Part shown: positions 42,714 to 51,255 of the stretch, piece after piece
Numbering within the stretch: the stretch's first letter is position 1
Layout: each line of letters starts with the position of its first letter
Source of the DNA: Stagnihabitans sp043721775
GTDB lineage: Bacteria; Pseudomonadota; Alphaproteobacteria; Rhodobacterales; Rhodobacteraceae
Assembly: GCA_043721775.1 (NCBI GenBank)
Contig: JAYSQA010000345.1
Span: 8,926-72,925, forward strand
Length of the DNA: 64,000 nucleotides
Reading direction: 5' to 3'
Made by a program: the position numbers and the translations under genes
The notes under the pieces: model-generated
Database searches by the model: none
Seen by the model: only the letters and a program-made list of their open reading frames with translations
What the model was told of the DNA's origin: nothing

Positions 42714-43335
42714 GTCGCAGGTTCTTCATGATTATGATGCGTCCGGCTGGGTCAGTGTGGCTTGGTGCCAAAATGGCATCAAAGTTCCAGAAACGATGGG
42801 CCTCTGTGACTTCCGCCTCTGCTTGCGCGCCTTTGGGAAAGATGGCCAGGCCGCCCGGCTTGAGGTGGCGCTGAGTCAGCAGACACAGCTCTGACAAAGG
42901 GGCGAGGGCACGTGCGGATATGACGTCAGCCATAAGGGGGGCCAAAGACTCGGCCCGTTCACTGATGACCGCAAGCTGAAGGTCAAGAATGCGTCCTGCC
43001 TGCATCAGAAACGTAGCCTTTCGCTTGTCCGATTCAACCAAGATGACCCGAAGGTCAGGGCGCACATCGCGCGCCAGCAGCGCTATTACAATACCAGGAA
43101 AACCCGCGCCGCTGCCAAGATCTGCCCAGCGGGTCGCACCATCCGGGCAGGCAGCGAAAAGTTGAGCGGAATCAAGTATGTGCCGCTCCCACGCCATAGG
43201 GAAAGAGCCCTTTGCAATCAAGTTGATCGCATTCTGCCACTTCTCAACCAACGCCAGATAGGCGTCCAGCTGCGAAAGTGTTTCACGTGAAACATCGAGC
43301 CAGGACGGGGCCTCGCCCCGCTGCGTAATGGTCAT
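42706..43335 (-). CDS. rsmG: RsmG, 16S rRNA m7G methyltransferase
   Basis: The 209-residue protein starts at ATG 43335, overlapping the mnmG stop (ATGA). The SAM motif is WADLGSGAGFPGIVIALL, and NLIAKGS and RALAPLSELCLL are typical. It methylates N7 of G527 (E. coli numbering) in 16S rRNA. Its N-terminal DVSRETL is encoded by a perfect parS site. Confidence 0.95.
   Translation of the reverse strand: MTITQRGEAPSWLDVSRETLSQLDAYLALVEKWQNAINLIAKGSFPMAWERHILDSAQLFAACPDGATRWADLGSGAGFPGIVIALLARDVRPDLRVILVESDKRKATFLMQAGRILDLQLAVISERAESLAPLMADVISARALAPLSELCLLTQRHLKPGGLAIFPKGAQAEAEVTEAHRFWNFDAILAPSHTDPAGRIIIMKNLRHA
43279..43294. other. parS site 2 (perfect), inside rsmG
   Basis: TGTTTCACGTGAAACA matches the consensus at all 16 bases. 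On the minus strand it encodes the residues VSRET of RsmG. Confidence 0.92.
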
Positions 43336-45209
43336 CGTCCGGCTGCCCGAGTCTGAGCATATTTCCGGCAATGCGCAAGAACAAGCAACAGTGCTGCTGG
43401 CGTCATCCCCTCAATCCGCTCGGCCTCAGCCAGATTTGCCGGACGCCTGCGTTGCAGCTTTGACGCAAGTTCGTTCGACAGACCGGGAAGACCGGAAAAC
43501 GCCAGATCCGCAGGAATAAGGACGTGTTCGTTCCGATTCAGCGTGTCAACTTCGGCATCCTGGCGATGCAAGTACTGTGCATAAAGCGCGTCGCGCCAAA
43601 CTTGGAGACGGGTATCCAGGTCTACTTCGACGCCGCGAGGTTCCAATTGGCAAATGTGATCCCAGGTAACGTCGGCCCCGGACAGAACCTGCAAAAGGTT
43701 CCGACGCGCCCCATCCCGGCTGACCGGCAGCCCCACGGCAAGCAATTCCTGTGGGGTACAGCTACGCTCTGCCAAAATCGCATTCGCAGCAGAAAGACGA
43801 TTCATCTTTTCGGCAAAGAAGCTGGCACGTTCCGGCCCAACCAGACCGGCCGCCAGCCCCTTGCCCGTCAACCGCTGATCCGCGTTGTCTGCGCGCAGGT
43901 GCAGGCGATATTCGGCGCGCGAGGTGAACATCCGGTAAGGCTCTGTCACTCCACGAGAAATCAGGTCACCCAGCATCACACCAATATAGCTGTCAGTCCG
44001 AGAGAACTGAACTGCCTCCAGACCCAAAGCTGCGGCCGCTGCGTTGGCGCCCGCCACCAAACCCTGCGCTGCGGCCTCTTCATAACCTGTCGTTCCGTTG
44101 ATTTGACCGGCAAAAAACAGCCCCGGCAAGGTGCTTTCAAGGGTAGACCGCAAGGCCGACGGATCAAAAAAATCATACTCGATCGCGTAGCCGGGTTGCA
44201 GGATATCTACCTTCTCCAGCCCCTTGATGCTGCGGACGTATTCAAACTGAACCTCCGCTGGCAGCGATGTCGAGATGCCGTTCGGATAAACGGTGTGATC
44301 ATCAAGGCCTTCAGGCTCAAGGAAAATCTGGTGGCCGGTCTTGTCAGCGAATCGAACAACCTTATCCTCAATCGACGGACAGTATCGCGGGCCGACACCC
44401 TCGATATGGCCGCCGTACATCGCCGACCGCCCAAGATTTGCGCGGACAATATCATGCGTCCGCTCGTTTGTATGGGTAATACCGCAAGCAACTTGGCGCG
44501 CTATTGGCCGCGTGCTGCGGAATGACAGCATGACTGGATCAGCGTCACCCGGTTGCTCCTCCAGAGCGTCCCACGCGATGGTGCGCCCATCCAGACGAGG
44601 GGGCGTGCCGGTTTTCAGCCGCCCCCGCTGAAGGCCAAGGCTGCCAAGCCGCTGCGCAAGCCGGATAGAAGCGACGTCACCCTCACGCCCGCCCGATTTG
44701 CGCTGATCGCCGACATGAATGATCCCGTTAAGGAAGGTGCCCGCCGTAAGCACAACAGCGCCAGCTTGCAGCAAGCATCCGTCCATCAGCTCGACTCCGG
44801 TGACCCGGCCGCCTGGTCCTTGCGTTACGTCGACCACTTCGCCTTCAATGACAAGAAGCCCCTCCTGGCGGGACAAAAGTGTCTGAATAGCCTCGCGGTA
44901 CAACCTCCGATCTGCCTGGGTGCGCGGCCCCTGAACTGCCGGACCCTTGCGACGGTTCAGCAAGCGAAACTGAATTCCGGCGGCATCCGCAGCAAGACCC
45001 ATGATGCCATCCAACGCATCAATCTCGCGCACGAGATGACCCTTGCCCAAGCCGCCAATCGCCGGGTTGCACGACATGACGCCAATGCGGTCCTTCCGCA
45101 TCGACACCAGCGCTGTCCGCGCACCCATCCGCGCAGAAGCCGCCGCCGCTTCCGCGCCAGCATGCCCGCCACCGATCACAATCACATCGAAATGTTTCAC
45201 GTGAAACAT
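43332..45209 (-). CDS. mnmG: MnmG (GidA), tRNA wobble-uridine modification FAD enzyme
   Basis: The 625-residue protein starts MFHVKHFDVIVIGGGHAGAEAA; the FAD-binding GGGHAGAEAA and the motifs GGLGKGHLVREIDALDG and PRYCPSIEDKVVRF are family-specific. With MnmE it installs the carboxymethylaminomethyl group at U34 of tRNAs. A GTG two codons upstream (45215) overlaps the mnmE stop as GTGA and could be the real start. The first codons are a parS site. Confidence 0.96.
   Translation of the reverse strand: MFHVKHFDVIVIGGGHAGAEAAAASARMGARTALVSMRKDRIGVMSCNPAIGGLGKGHLVREIDALDGIMGLAADAAGIQFRLLNRRKGPAVQGPRTQADRRLYREAIQTLLSRQEGLLVIEGEVVDVTQGPGGRVTGVELMDGCLLQAGAVVLTAGTFLNGIIHVGDQRKSGGREGDVASIRLAQRLGSLGLQRGRLKTGTPPRLDGRTIAWDALEEQPGDADPVMLSFRSTRPIARQVACGITHTNERTHDIVRANLGRSAMYGGHIEGVGPRYCPSIEDKVVRFADKTGHQIFLEPEGLDDHTVYPNGISTSLPAEVQFEYVRSIKGLEKVDILQPGYAIEYDFFDPSALRSTLESTLPGLFFAGQINGTTGYEEAAAQGLVAGANAAAAALGLEAVQFSRTDSYIGVMLGDLISRGVTEPYRMFTSRAEYRLHLRADNADQRLTGKGLAAGLVGPERASFFAEKMNRLSAANAILAERSCTPQELLAVGLPVSRDGARRNLLQVLSGADVTWDHICQLEPRGVEVDLDTRLQVWRDALYAQYLHRQDAEVDTLNRNEHVLIPADLAFSGLPGLSNELASKLQRRRPANLAEAERIEGMTPAALLLVLAHCRKYAQTRAAGR
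45193..45208. other. parS site 3 (perfect), at the 5' end of mnmG
   Basis: TGTTTCACGTGAAACA matches the consensus at all 16 bases and encodes FHVK at the start of MnmG. Confidence 0.92.
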
Positions 45210-45211
45210 CC

Positions 45212-46510
45212 TCACTTGCCTATGCAGAAGCTGGCGAAAATTTCGTCCAGCAAATTTTCCACGTCCAACCGCCCCACCAGCATATCCAAAGCCCGCATCG
45301 CCTGCCTCAGATCCGCTGCAACCAGTTCCACCGCGCCGCCCGGTCTCTGTACCTGACTTCTTGCCGATTCCAAAGCCTCAAAGGCACGCAGCATTGCAAC
45401 CCGGTGCCGTTCTCGGGTCATGGCACCGGCAGACGCGGCCATTTCGCTCAGCCGGTCGGTGATCCGGGCCACCAGCGCATCAACGCCTTGCCCGGTGCGC
45501 CCGGAAACGGCATCCTGAACGGCATCCTGAACGGCAGGGTATAGATCGGCTTTTCCCAAGACCACAACGTCGCCTGGCAGGGGCGTCAACATCAGCATTT
45601 CATCCGGATAGGACAGTAAAAACACCCGCAGCTCTGCCGCCCGTGCCCGTTCCAGCGCCCGCGCAACGCCAATCCGCTCTACCACATCTTCCGTTTCGCG
45701 CAGGCCGGCCGTATCAAGCACCGTCACAGCAAGGCCGGCAAGGTCCATGCGGACTTCAATCACATCCCGCGTCGTCCCCGCCACTTCCGAGGTAATCGCA
45801 GCCTCGCGACCCGCCAACGCGTTGAGAAGTGTAGACTTTCCAACGTTTGGTGCGCCAAGGATCGCCACTTCGAAACCGTCACGAACCCGTTCTGCGGCAC
45901 CGGTTCCGGCAATTTCACGCTGCAAGTCTGCCATCAGGCTGCCGATCAGATCCAACACCTCCGGCGTCACATCCACCGGGATATCCTCATCTGCAAAGTC
46001 AATCGTCGCTTCGATCAGCGCCCCTGCCCGAATCAAGCCTTTGCGCCAGCCCTCGGCACGCCGCCCGATTGCCCCAGACAAAACCCGCATCGCCTGCCGC
46101 CGCTGCGACTCGGTCTCAGCGTCAATCAGATCGGCCAAACCCTCAACCTGCGCCAAATCCAGCCGCCCGTTTTCCAAGGCCCGTCGGGTGAACTCTCCCG
46201 CATCGGCCAGGCGCAGCCCGGGCATCTCGCCCAGCGCCCGGCCCACCGCCTTCACAACGGCCAGACTGCCATGCACCTGAAGTTCAGCCGAGGCTTCCCC
46301 GGTAAAGCTGGCACCCGCGTCGAACACCAGCACCAGCGCCTCATCCAGCACGTCGCCCTGCCACACCAACCGCCGCAGCGCTACCCGCCGCGGTTCAGGC
46401 ACGCTGCACAACGCCGCTACAGCGTCATGCGCCGAAGGCCCCGAGATCCGGAACACTGCCACACCGGCTTTGCCCCGCGCCGAGGCCAGGGCAAAGATCG
46501 TGTCGCCCAT
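45212..46510 (-). CDS. mnmE: MnmE (TrmE), tRNA modification GTPase
   Basis: The 432-residue protein has the N-terminal formyl-THF-binding domain (MGDTIFALASARGKAGVAVFRISG). A helical domain carries an inserted G domain with P-loop GAPNVGKSTLLNAL, switch TTRD, TAGLRET and VLGKADL. The C-terminal FCIGK contains the catalytic Cys. It is MnmG's partner, nine bases downstream of rho on the same strand. Confidence 0.96.
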   Translation of the reverse strand: MGDTIFALASARGKAGVAVFRISGPSAHDAVAALCSVPEPRRVALRRLVWQGDVLDEALVLVFDAGASFTGEASAELQVHGSLAVVKAVGRALGEMPGLRLADAGEFTRRALENGRLDLAQVEGLADLIDAETESQRRQAMRVLSGAIGRRAEGWRKGLIRAGALIEATIDFADEDIPVDVTPEVLDLIGSLMADLQREIAGTGAAERVRDGFEVAILGAPNVGKSTLLNALAGREAAITSEVAGTTRDVIEVRMDLAGLAVTVLDTAGLRETEDVVERIGVARALERARAAELRVFLLSYPDEMLMLTPLPGDVVVLGKADLYPAVQDAVQDAVSGRTGQGVDALVARITDRLSEMAASAGAMTRERHRVAMLRAFEALESARSQVQRPGGAVELVAADLRQAMRALDMLVGRLDVENLLDEIFASFCIGK

Positions 46511-46519
46511 TCCGCCCTC

Positions 46520-47791
46520 TTACGTGTTCATTGCCTCGAAGAATTCGCCGTTCGTCTTGGTCTGCTTCAACTTCGACAACAGGAATTCAATCGCATCCGT
46601 GGTGCCCATCGGGTTGAGGATCCGGCGCAGCACATAGGTCTTCTGCAAATCGGTCTTCTCAACCAGCAGCTCTTCCTTACGCGTCCCGGACTTCAGGATG
46701 TCAATCGCCGGGAAGGTCCGCTTGTCAGCCACTTTGCGATCCAGCACAATCTCACTGTTACCGGTGCCCTTGAACTCTTCGAAGATCACTTCGTCCATCC
46801 GACTGCCGGTATCAATCAACGCCGTTGCGATGATCGTCAGGCTGCCGCCCTCTTCAATGTTCCGCGCCGCCCCGAAGAACCGCTTGGGACGTTGCAACGC
46901 GTTGGCATCCACACCGCCGGTCAAAACCTTGCCCGACGACGGCACCACCGTGTTGAACGCCCGCCCCAGACGCGTGATCGAGTCCAGCAAAATCACCACG
47001 TCGCGCTTGTGTTCCACCAGCCGCTTGGCCTTTTCAATCACCATTTCCGCCACCGCAACATGCCGCGAGGCCGGTTCGTCGAAGGTTGAAGATACAACCT
47101 CCCCCTTCACAGACCGCTGCATGTCCGTCACTTCCTCGGGCCGCTCGTCAATCAGCAGCACAATCAAATAGCATTCCGGATGGTTCATCGCGATGGAATT
47201 GGCGATGTTCTGCAACAGCACCGTCTTGCCGGTCCGCGGCGGTGCCACGATCAGCGCGCGCTGGCCTTTGCCAATCGGGCACACCAGATCAATGATTCGC
47301 GCCGACTTATCCTTGATGGTTGGGTCTTCAACCTCCATCTTCAGCCGTTCATCCGGATACAAGGGTGTCAGGTTGTCGAACAGAACCTTGTGCCGCGCCT
47401 TCTCCGGATCGTCAAAATTGATCCGTGTCACCTTGGTAATCGAAAAATATCGCTCGCCATCACGTGGCGCCTGCATCAAGCCCTCAATCGTGTCGCCGGT
47501 GCGCAAGCTGAACTGGCGCAGGATATCGGGTGAGACATAAATATCATCCGGCCCCGCCAGATAGTTGGCCGCAGTAGACCGCAAGAACCCGAAGCCGTCC
47601 TGCACCACTTCCAGAACGCCGTCGCCGCCAATTTCCCAGCCTTCTTCCGCATGTTCCTTCAGGATCGAGAACATCATCTCGCCCTTGCGCATGGAGGGTG
47701 CGTTCTCAATCTCCCATTCTTCGGCCATCGTCAGCAATTCTGCCGGCGTTTTGACTTTAAGATCAGCAAGATTCAGATGTTCTACAGTCAT
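46520..47791 (-). CDS. rho: Transcription termination factor Rho
   Basis: The 423-residue protein has the N-terminal Rho domain (LADLKVKTPAELLTMAEEW), the RNA-binding cold-shock-like domain (GFGFLRSTAANYLAGPDDIYVSPDILRQFSLRTGD), Walker A APPRTGKTVLLQNIA, Walker B DVVILLDSITRLGRAFN and the Q/R loops (VLTGGVDANALQRPKRFFGAARN). It is a hexameric RNA helicase. Its place upstream of mnmE is usual for this order. Confidence 0.97.
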   Translation of the reverse strand: MTVEHLNLADLKVKTPAELLTMAEEWEIENAPSMRKGEMMFSILKEHAEEGWEIGGDGVLEVVQDGFGFLRSTAANYLAGPDDIYVSPDILRQFSLRTGDTIEGLMQAPRDGERYFSITKVTRINFDDPEKARHKVLFDNLTPLYPDERLKMEVEDPTIKDKSARIIDLVCPIGKGQRALIVAPPRTGKTVLLQNIANSIAMNHPECYLIVLLIDERPEEVTDMQRSVKGEVVSSTFDEPASRHVAVAEMVIEKAKRLVEHKRDVVILLDSITRLGRAFNTVVPSSGKVLTGGVDANALQRPKRFFGAARNIEEGGSLTIIATALIDTGSRMDEVIFEEFKGTGNSEIVLDRKVADKRTFPAIDILKSGTRKEELLVEKTDLQKTYVLRRILNPMGTTDAIEFLLSKLKQTKTNGEFFEAMNT

Positions 47792-47913
47792 GGAAAACCC
47801 TTGGATGGCCGGGCCAACCCCGACTCAGTGCAGCAATGTGAACGGAATGCGCTTACGACCGGACGGCCACGCTGACCGCCCAGTAACCCCGCATCCCGCT
47901 AAAGTCAACCTTT

Positions 47914-48375
47914 TCAGAACTTGACGATGACGGAGGCCACAATCACCACCATCAGCAGGGTCGGCACCTCGTTCATCATGCGGTACTGACGCCCGGTTAC
48001 CGTGTTGCTGCCCGCCACGAAGTTCTTCCGCCGCATCCCCAGCCAATGCTGAAACCAGGTCATCACCAGCACCGACGCCGCCTTGGTCCAGGGCCAGACC
48101 ATGCCCCAATCCACAATTCCCGGCGTGAACACCAGACATAAGCCAAGAACCCATACCGCGACCGAGGCTGGCCCGATGATCCCGTTCAGCAACCGCCGCT
48201 CCATTGTCTGGAACATGACGTCCGTGGCCGAGCCTTTCTGCACCTGCTCCACATGGTACACATAAAGCCGCGGCAGGTAGAACAACCCCGCCATCCACGC
48301 AATCACGCTGACAACATGTGCCGTCTTGATCCACGGATACCATTCCGACAAAAAGTCCGACAAAAATCCCGGCAT
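47914..48375 (-). CDS. hemJ: HemJ, protoporphyrinogen IX oxidase
   Basis: The 153-residue protein has four transmembrane helices and the HemJ signatures YPWIKTAHVVSVIAWMAGLFYLPRLYVYH, with conserved His residues, and NEVPTLLMVVIVASVIVKF at the end. It oxidises protoporphyrinogen IX in bacteria that lack HemG/HemY-type oxidases. The gene lies upstream of rho with 122 bases between, and its start faces the AT-rich gap at 48376. Confidence 0.92.
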   Translation of the reverse strand: MPGFLSDFLSEWYPWIKTAHVVSVIAWMAGLFYLPRLYVYHVEQVQKGSATDVMFQTMERRLLNGIIGPASVAVWVLGLCLVFTPGIVDWGMVWPWTKAASVLVMTWFQHWLGMRRKNFVAGSNTVTGRQYRMMNEVPTLLMVVIVASVIVKF

Positions 48376-48770
48376 CGCCTTCCTCTTACTTCTTTATAGA
48401 TAAGATAAAGAAAGAATTGATGATGTAATAGAGGTCGTGGATATCTGGATGCGCACTTTCGTCCCGCATTTTTCCCACAGGGCAAACCCTGTGGAGGAAT
48501 CGAGGGTGGTTTTGCTGGTTCACCGAGTCAATCCATGAAAAAACGGTTTAAAAGCAAAGACCTGATCGAACACGTTCTGTTCCGCCCTCATCTCCCCATG
48601 GCCCACCTTCCGTAGTTCTCCCCAGCTTGCCCAAGCTGTCATCCCCATGGGGACAATCACTTTTCGTTCTCACCCGGTTCGGGGTGAAACTTCACCCTCC
48701 CGTCCCAAGCCCCCTTTTCATCGCAAGAACAAACCAGCATTGTCCACAGAGCCGCCCCCAAGGTAAATGC
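48376..48770. other. Gene-free AT-rich region, candidate chromosomal origin
   Basis: No gene is seen in these 395 bases. The first ~60 are very AT-rich for this genome and include CTTTAT/ATAAAG around seven bases. DnaA-box-like sequences are TTGTCCACA (48740-48748, one mismatch to TTATCCACA), TTTCCCACA (48471-48479, two) and ATATCCACG on the minus strand (48436-48444, two). A perfect 8-base inverted repeat CCACAGGG/CCCTGTGG spans 48475-48494. Two GANTC sites (48497, 48525) are present. The neighbours hemJ-rho and maf-aroE-coaE flank origins in other alphaproteobacteria. Local skew does not support it, and no box is perfect. Confidence 0.4.
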
Positions 48771-49367
48771 ATGACCCTGCTCCTCCTCGCCTCGCAATCT
48801 TCCATCAGGTTGACCCTGCTGCGCAACGCCGGGCTGGCGGTTGAACCACACCCCGCCCGCATCGACGAAGACGCCCTGCGCGCCGCACTCCAGGCCGAAG
48901 AGGCCAGCCCGCGTGATATTGCCGACGCCCTGGCCGAAGCGAAGGCACTGAAGCTTGCCCAGCGCTACCCCATGGCGCTTGTGCTTGGCTGTGATCAGAT
49001 CCTTGCCCTTGGCCCGCGTATCTTCGCCAAACCAATCGGCAAGACCGAGGCCCGCCAACAGCTTGAGGACCTTTCAGGCCACACCCATCAACTGCTTTCC
49101 GCCCTTGTGCTTTATGACAAAGGTGAACCGGTCTGGCGTCATGTCGGAACGGCCCGCCTGACGATGCGGCAAGCCTCGCCCGCCTATCTTGACGCCTATC
49201 TTGACCGCACCTGGCCCGAGGTCAGCCAGTCTGTCGGCGCTTATCAGCTGGAATCCGAAGGGATCAGGCTTTTCTCAGCCATCGAAGGCGACTACTTTAC
49301 CATTCTGGGCCTGCCCCTGCTTCCCCTTCTTACCTACCTGTCCTTGCGAGGTTTCATCCCGTCGTGA
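48771..49367 (+). CDS. maf: Maf-family nucleotide pyrophosphatase
   Basis: The 198-residue protein starts at ATG 48771, with AAGG about seven bases upstream. The Maf signature is LLASQSSIRLTLLRNAGL, followed by LGCDQILAL and WPEVSQSVGAYQLESEG. Maf proteins hydrolyse modified or canonical pyrimidine nucleotides and can affect septum formation. It overlaps aroE (GTGA). Confidence 0.92.
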   Translation: MTLLLLASQSSIRLTLLRNAGLAVEPHPARIDEDALRAALQAEEASPRDIADALAEAKALKLAQRYPMALVLGCDQILALGPRIFAKPIGKTEARQQLEDLSGHTHQLLSALVLYDKGEPVWRHVGTARLTMRQASPAYLDAYLDRTWPEVSQSVGAYQLESEGIRLFSAIEGDYFTILGLPLLPLLTYLSLRGFIPS

Positions 49368-50203
49368 CCGATCTGCCCCGCATCCCCCTGGCTGGCGTGA
49401 TAGGCCATCCCGTAGCCCACAGCCGGTCGCCTGCGCTGCACGGGCACTGGCTGAAACGCTACGGCATCAAAGGCCACTACATCCCGATGGACATCAGCCC
49501 CGCCGATCTGGCCGAGGCTTTGAAGTTTCTGCCGAAGCTGGGCTTTGTCGGCATCAACGTCACCATTCCGCACAAGGAAACCGTCCTCAAGCTGGCCGAT
49601 GTGGTGACTGACCGCGCCGCCCTGATCGGCGCTGCCAACACGCTGATCTTCCGCAAGGATGGCAAGATCCATGCTGACAATACCGACGGCGCTGGCTTCA
49701 TGGCCAACCTGCGCCAGCACGCGCCGCACTGGCAGCCGCACGGTGGCCCCGTCGCGCTGTTCGGGGCTGGCGGTGCCGCCCGCGCCGTCATCGCCGCCCT
49801 GATCGAGGTTGGCGTCCCGGAAATCCGCATTGCCAACCGCACCCGCCTGCGGGCCGAGTCGCTTCGAAACGATCTTGGTGCCAAGCTTGTCGTCTATGAC
49901 TGGGTCCATGCCGGTGACATGCTGGAAGGTGCGGCGCTTGTGGTCAACTCCACGTCTCTGGGCATGACCGGCAAGCCCGATCTGCGCCTGCCGCTTGGCC
50001 GCTTGGGAATTGGCGCCGTGGCCACTGACCTTGTCTATACCCCGCTGATGACGCCCTTTCTGACAGAGGCCAAGGCCCGCGGCGCCCATATCGTCGATGG
50101 TCTTGGTATGCTGCTGCACCAGGCTGCACCTGGGTTCGAGCGTTGGTTCAACCACCGCCCCGAGGTCGACGAAGCCACACGCGCCGCCGTTCTGTCGGCA
50201 TGA
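49364..50203 (+). CDS. aroE: Shikimate dehydrogenase
   Basis: The 279-residue protein starts at GTG 49364, overlapping the maf stop. It has the shikimate-binding HPVAHSRSPALH, the catalytic Lys in VTIPHKE, NTDGAGF with the catalytic Asp, the NADP motif FGAGGAARAVIAALI and NRTRLRAE. It reduces 3-dehydroshikimate in aromatic amino acid synthesis. The stop overlaps coaE. Confidence 0.96.
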   Translation: MTDLPRIPLAGVIGHPVAHSRSPALHGHWLKRYGIKGHYIPMDISPADLAEALKFLPKLGFVGINVTIPHKETVLKLADVVTDRAALIGAANTLIFRKDGKIHADNTDGAGFMANLRQHAPHWQPHGGPVALFGAGGAARAVIAALIEVGVPEIRIANRTRLRAESLRNDLGAKLVVYDWVHAGDMLEGAALVVNSTSLGMTGKPDLRLPLGRLGIGAVATDLVYTPLMTPFLTEAKARGAHIVDGLGMLLHQAAPGFERWFNHRPEVDEATRAAVLSA

Positions 50204-50793
50204 GTGCGCCGTTCAAACTCGGCCTGACCGGGTCGATCGGCATGGGCAAATCAACCACCGCCGCGATGTTCGCCGCCGAGGGCATCCCGGTCTGGGATGC
50301 GGATGCCGCCGTCCATCGCCTTTACGCCAAGGGCGGCACGGCAGCAGCCCCCATCGCCGCGCTTTGGCCAGAAGCCTGCCAAAACGGCGGGATTGATCGC
50401 ACCGCCCTCAAAGCCTGGATCGCCCGTGACCCCGCCGCCCTGCTGCAAATTGAGGACGTCGTTCACCCCCTCGTCGCTGCTGACCGCGCGGCTTTCTGCA
50501 CTCAGATCGGCTCTGACATAGCACTTTTCGACATTCCCCTGCTGTTCGAAAAAGGAACCGAGGCCGAGATGGACGCCACCCTTCTTGTCACCGCCCCGCC
50601 CGCGCTGCAACGCCAGCGTGTCCTGTCACGCCCCGGCATGACCGAGGCGCAGTTCCAGTTGATCCTGTCGCGCCAGATGCCAGATGGTGAAAAGCGCGCC
50701 CGCGCCACTCATATCGTTGAGACTTTGAACGCCGCATCCGTGCGCGCCTATGTGACCGCGCTTCTGGCACATCTTCGCGCCAAGGACGAATGA
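50200..50793 (+). CDS. coaE: Dephospho-CoA kinase
   Basis: The 197-residue protein starts at ATG 50200 (ATGA overlap with aroE). The P-loop is LTGSIGMGKSTTAAMF, followed by VWDADAAVHRLYA, DIPLLFEKGTE and SRQMPDGEKRARATHIVE, all typical. It phosphorylates dephospho-CoA in the last step of CoA synthesis. The usual next gene in related genomes is dnaQ; here a convergent DUF1761 gene follows after three bases. Confidence 0.95.
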   Translation: MSAPFKLGLTGSIGMGKSTTAAMFAAEGIPVWDADAAVHRLYAKGGTAAAPIAALWPEACQNGGIDRTALKAWIARDPAALLQIEDVVHPLVAADRAAFCTQIGSDIALFDIPLLFEKGTEAEMDATLLVTAPPALQRQRVLSRPGMTEAQFQLILSRQMPDGEKRARATHIVETLNAASVRAYVTALLAHLRAKDE

Positions 50794-50796
50794 ACC

Positions 50797-51192
50797 CTAA
50801 AGGATCGCCAGCACGATCCCCATCAACGTGCAGCCGACAACGCTGTTCACGCCATCAATCAGCGTCAGCTTGAAGGGGCGCCCGGCGAAAGCATAGTTCA
50901 TCGCAACCCATGGCGTGATCAGGAACGCCCCGATTCCGAAACCGCCCATGATCCCCTCGATCACGGTGTCCAGTTGCGCCATCACAAAGATGTGCCGCAT
51001 CATGCCGGCCACCAGCAGTTCCGCGACAAAGCCTATGACAAAGGGCAACGGGCTGCCATTGCCCTGCGGTTTGCCCATGGCATCAACCGGAATTCCGGCC
51101 GCCGCCATCCACGGCTTTGACATTCTGATGTACCAGAACGCGCCGAAGCCATAGGCCACGGCGGCGGCGACGATAACGGCGATAAATTGCAT
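50797..51192 (-). CDS. DUF1761 small membrane protein
   Basis: The 131-residue protein has four hydrophobic segments and the DUF1761 features GAFWYIRMSKPWMAAAG near the N-terminus and WVAMNYAFAGRPFKLTLIDGVNSVVGCTLMGIVLA at the end. The family has no known function. The gene stands alone and its downstream end meets coaE without a terminator. Confidence 0.82.
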   Translation of the reverse strand: MQFIAVIVAAAVAYGFGAFWYIRMSKPWMAAAGIPVDAMGKPQGNGSPLPFVIGFVAELLVAGMMRHIFVMAQLDTVIEGIMGGFGIGAFLITPWVAMNYAFAGRPFKLTLIDGVNSVVGCTLMGIVLAIL

Positions 51193-51255
51193 AGGTTCCC
51201 TCCTGACATGTTTCGCCGGAATGATAGCCGCAACCCGTCCGTCAGCAAACTGATT

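Noticed and set aside
40000..49000. dif site or KOPS pattern that would explain terminus-like skew
   Set aside because: I could not find a dif-like 28-mer, and GGGNAGGG motifs seen at 33.6 and 36.5 kb are too few to set a direction.
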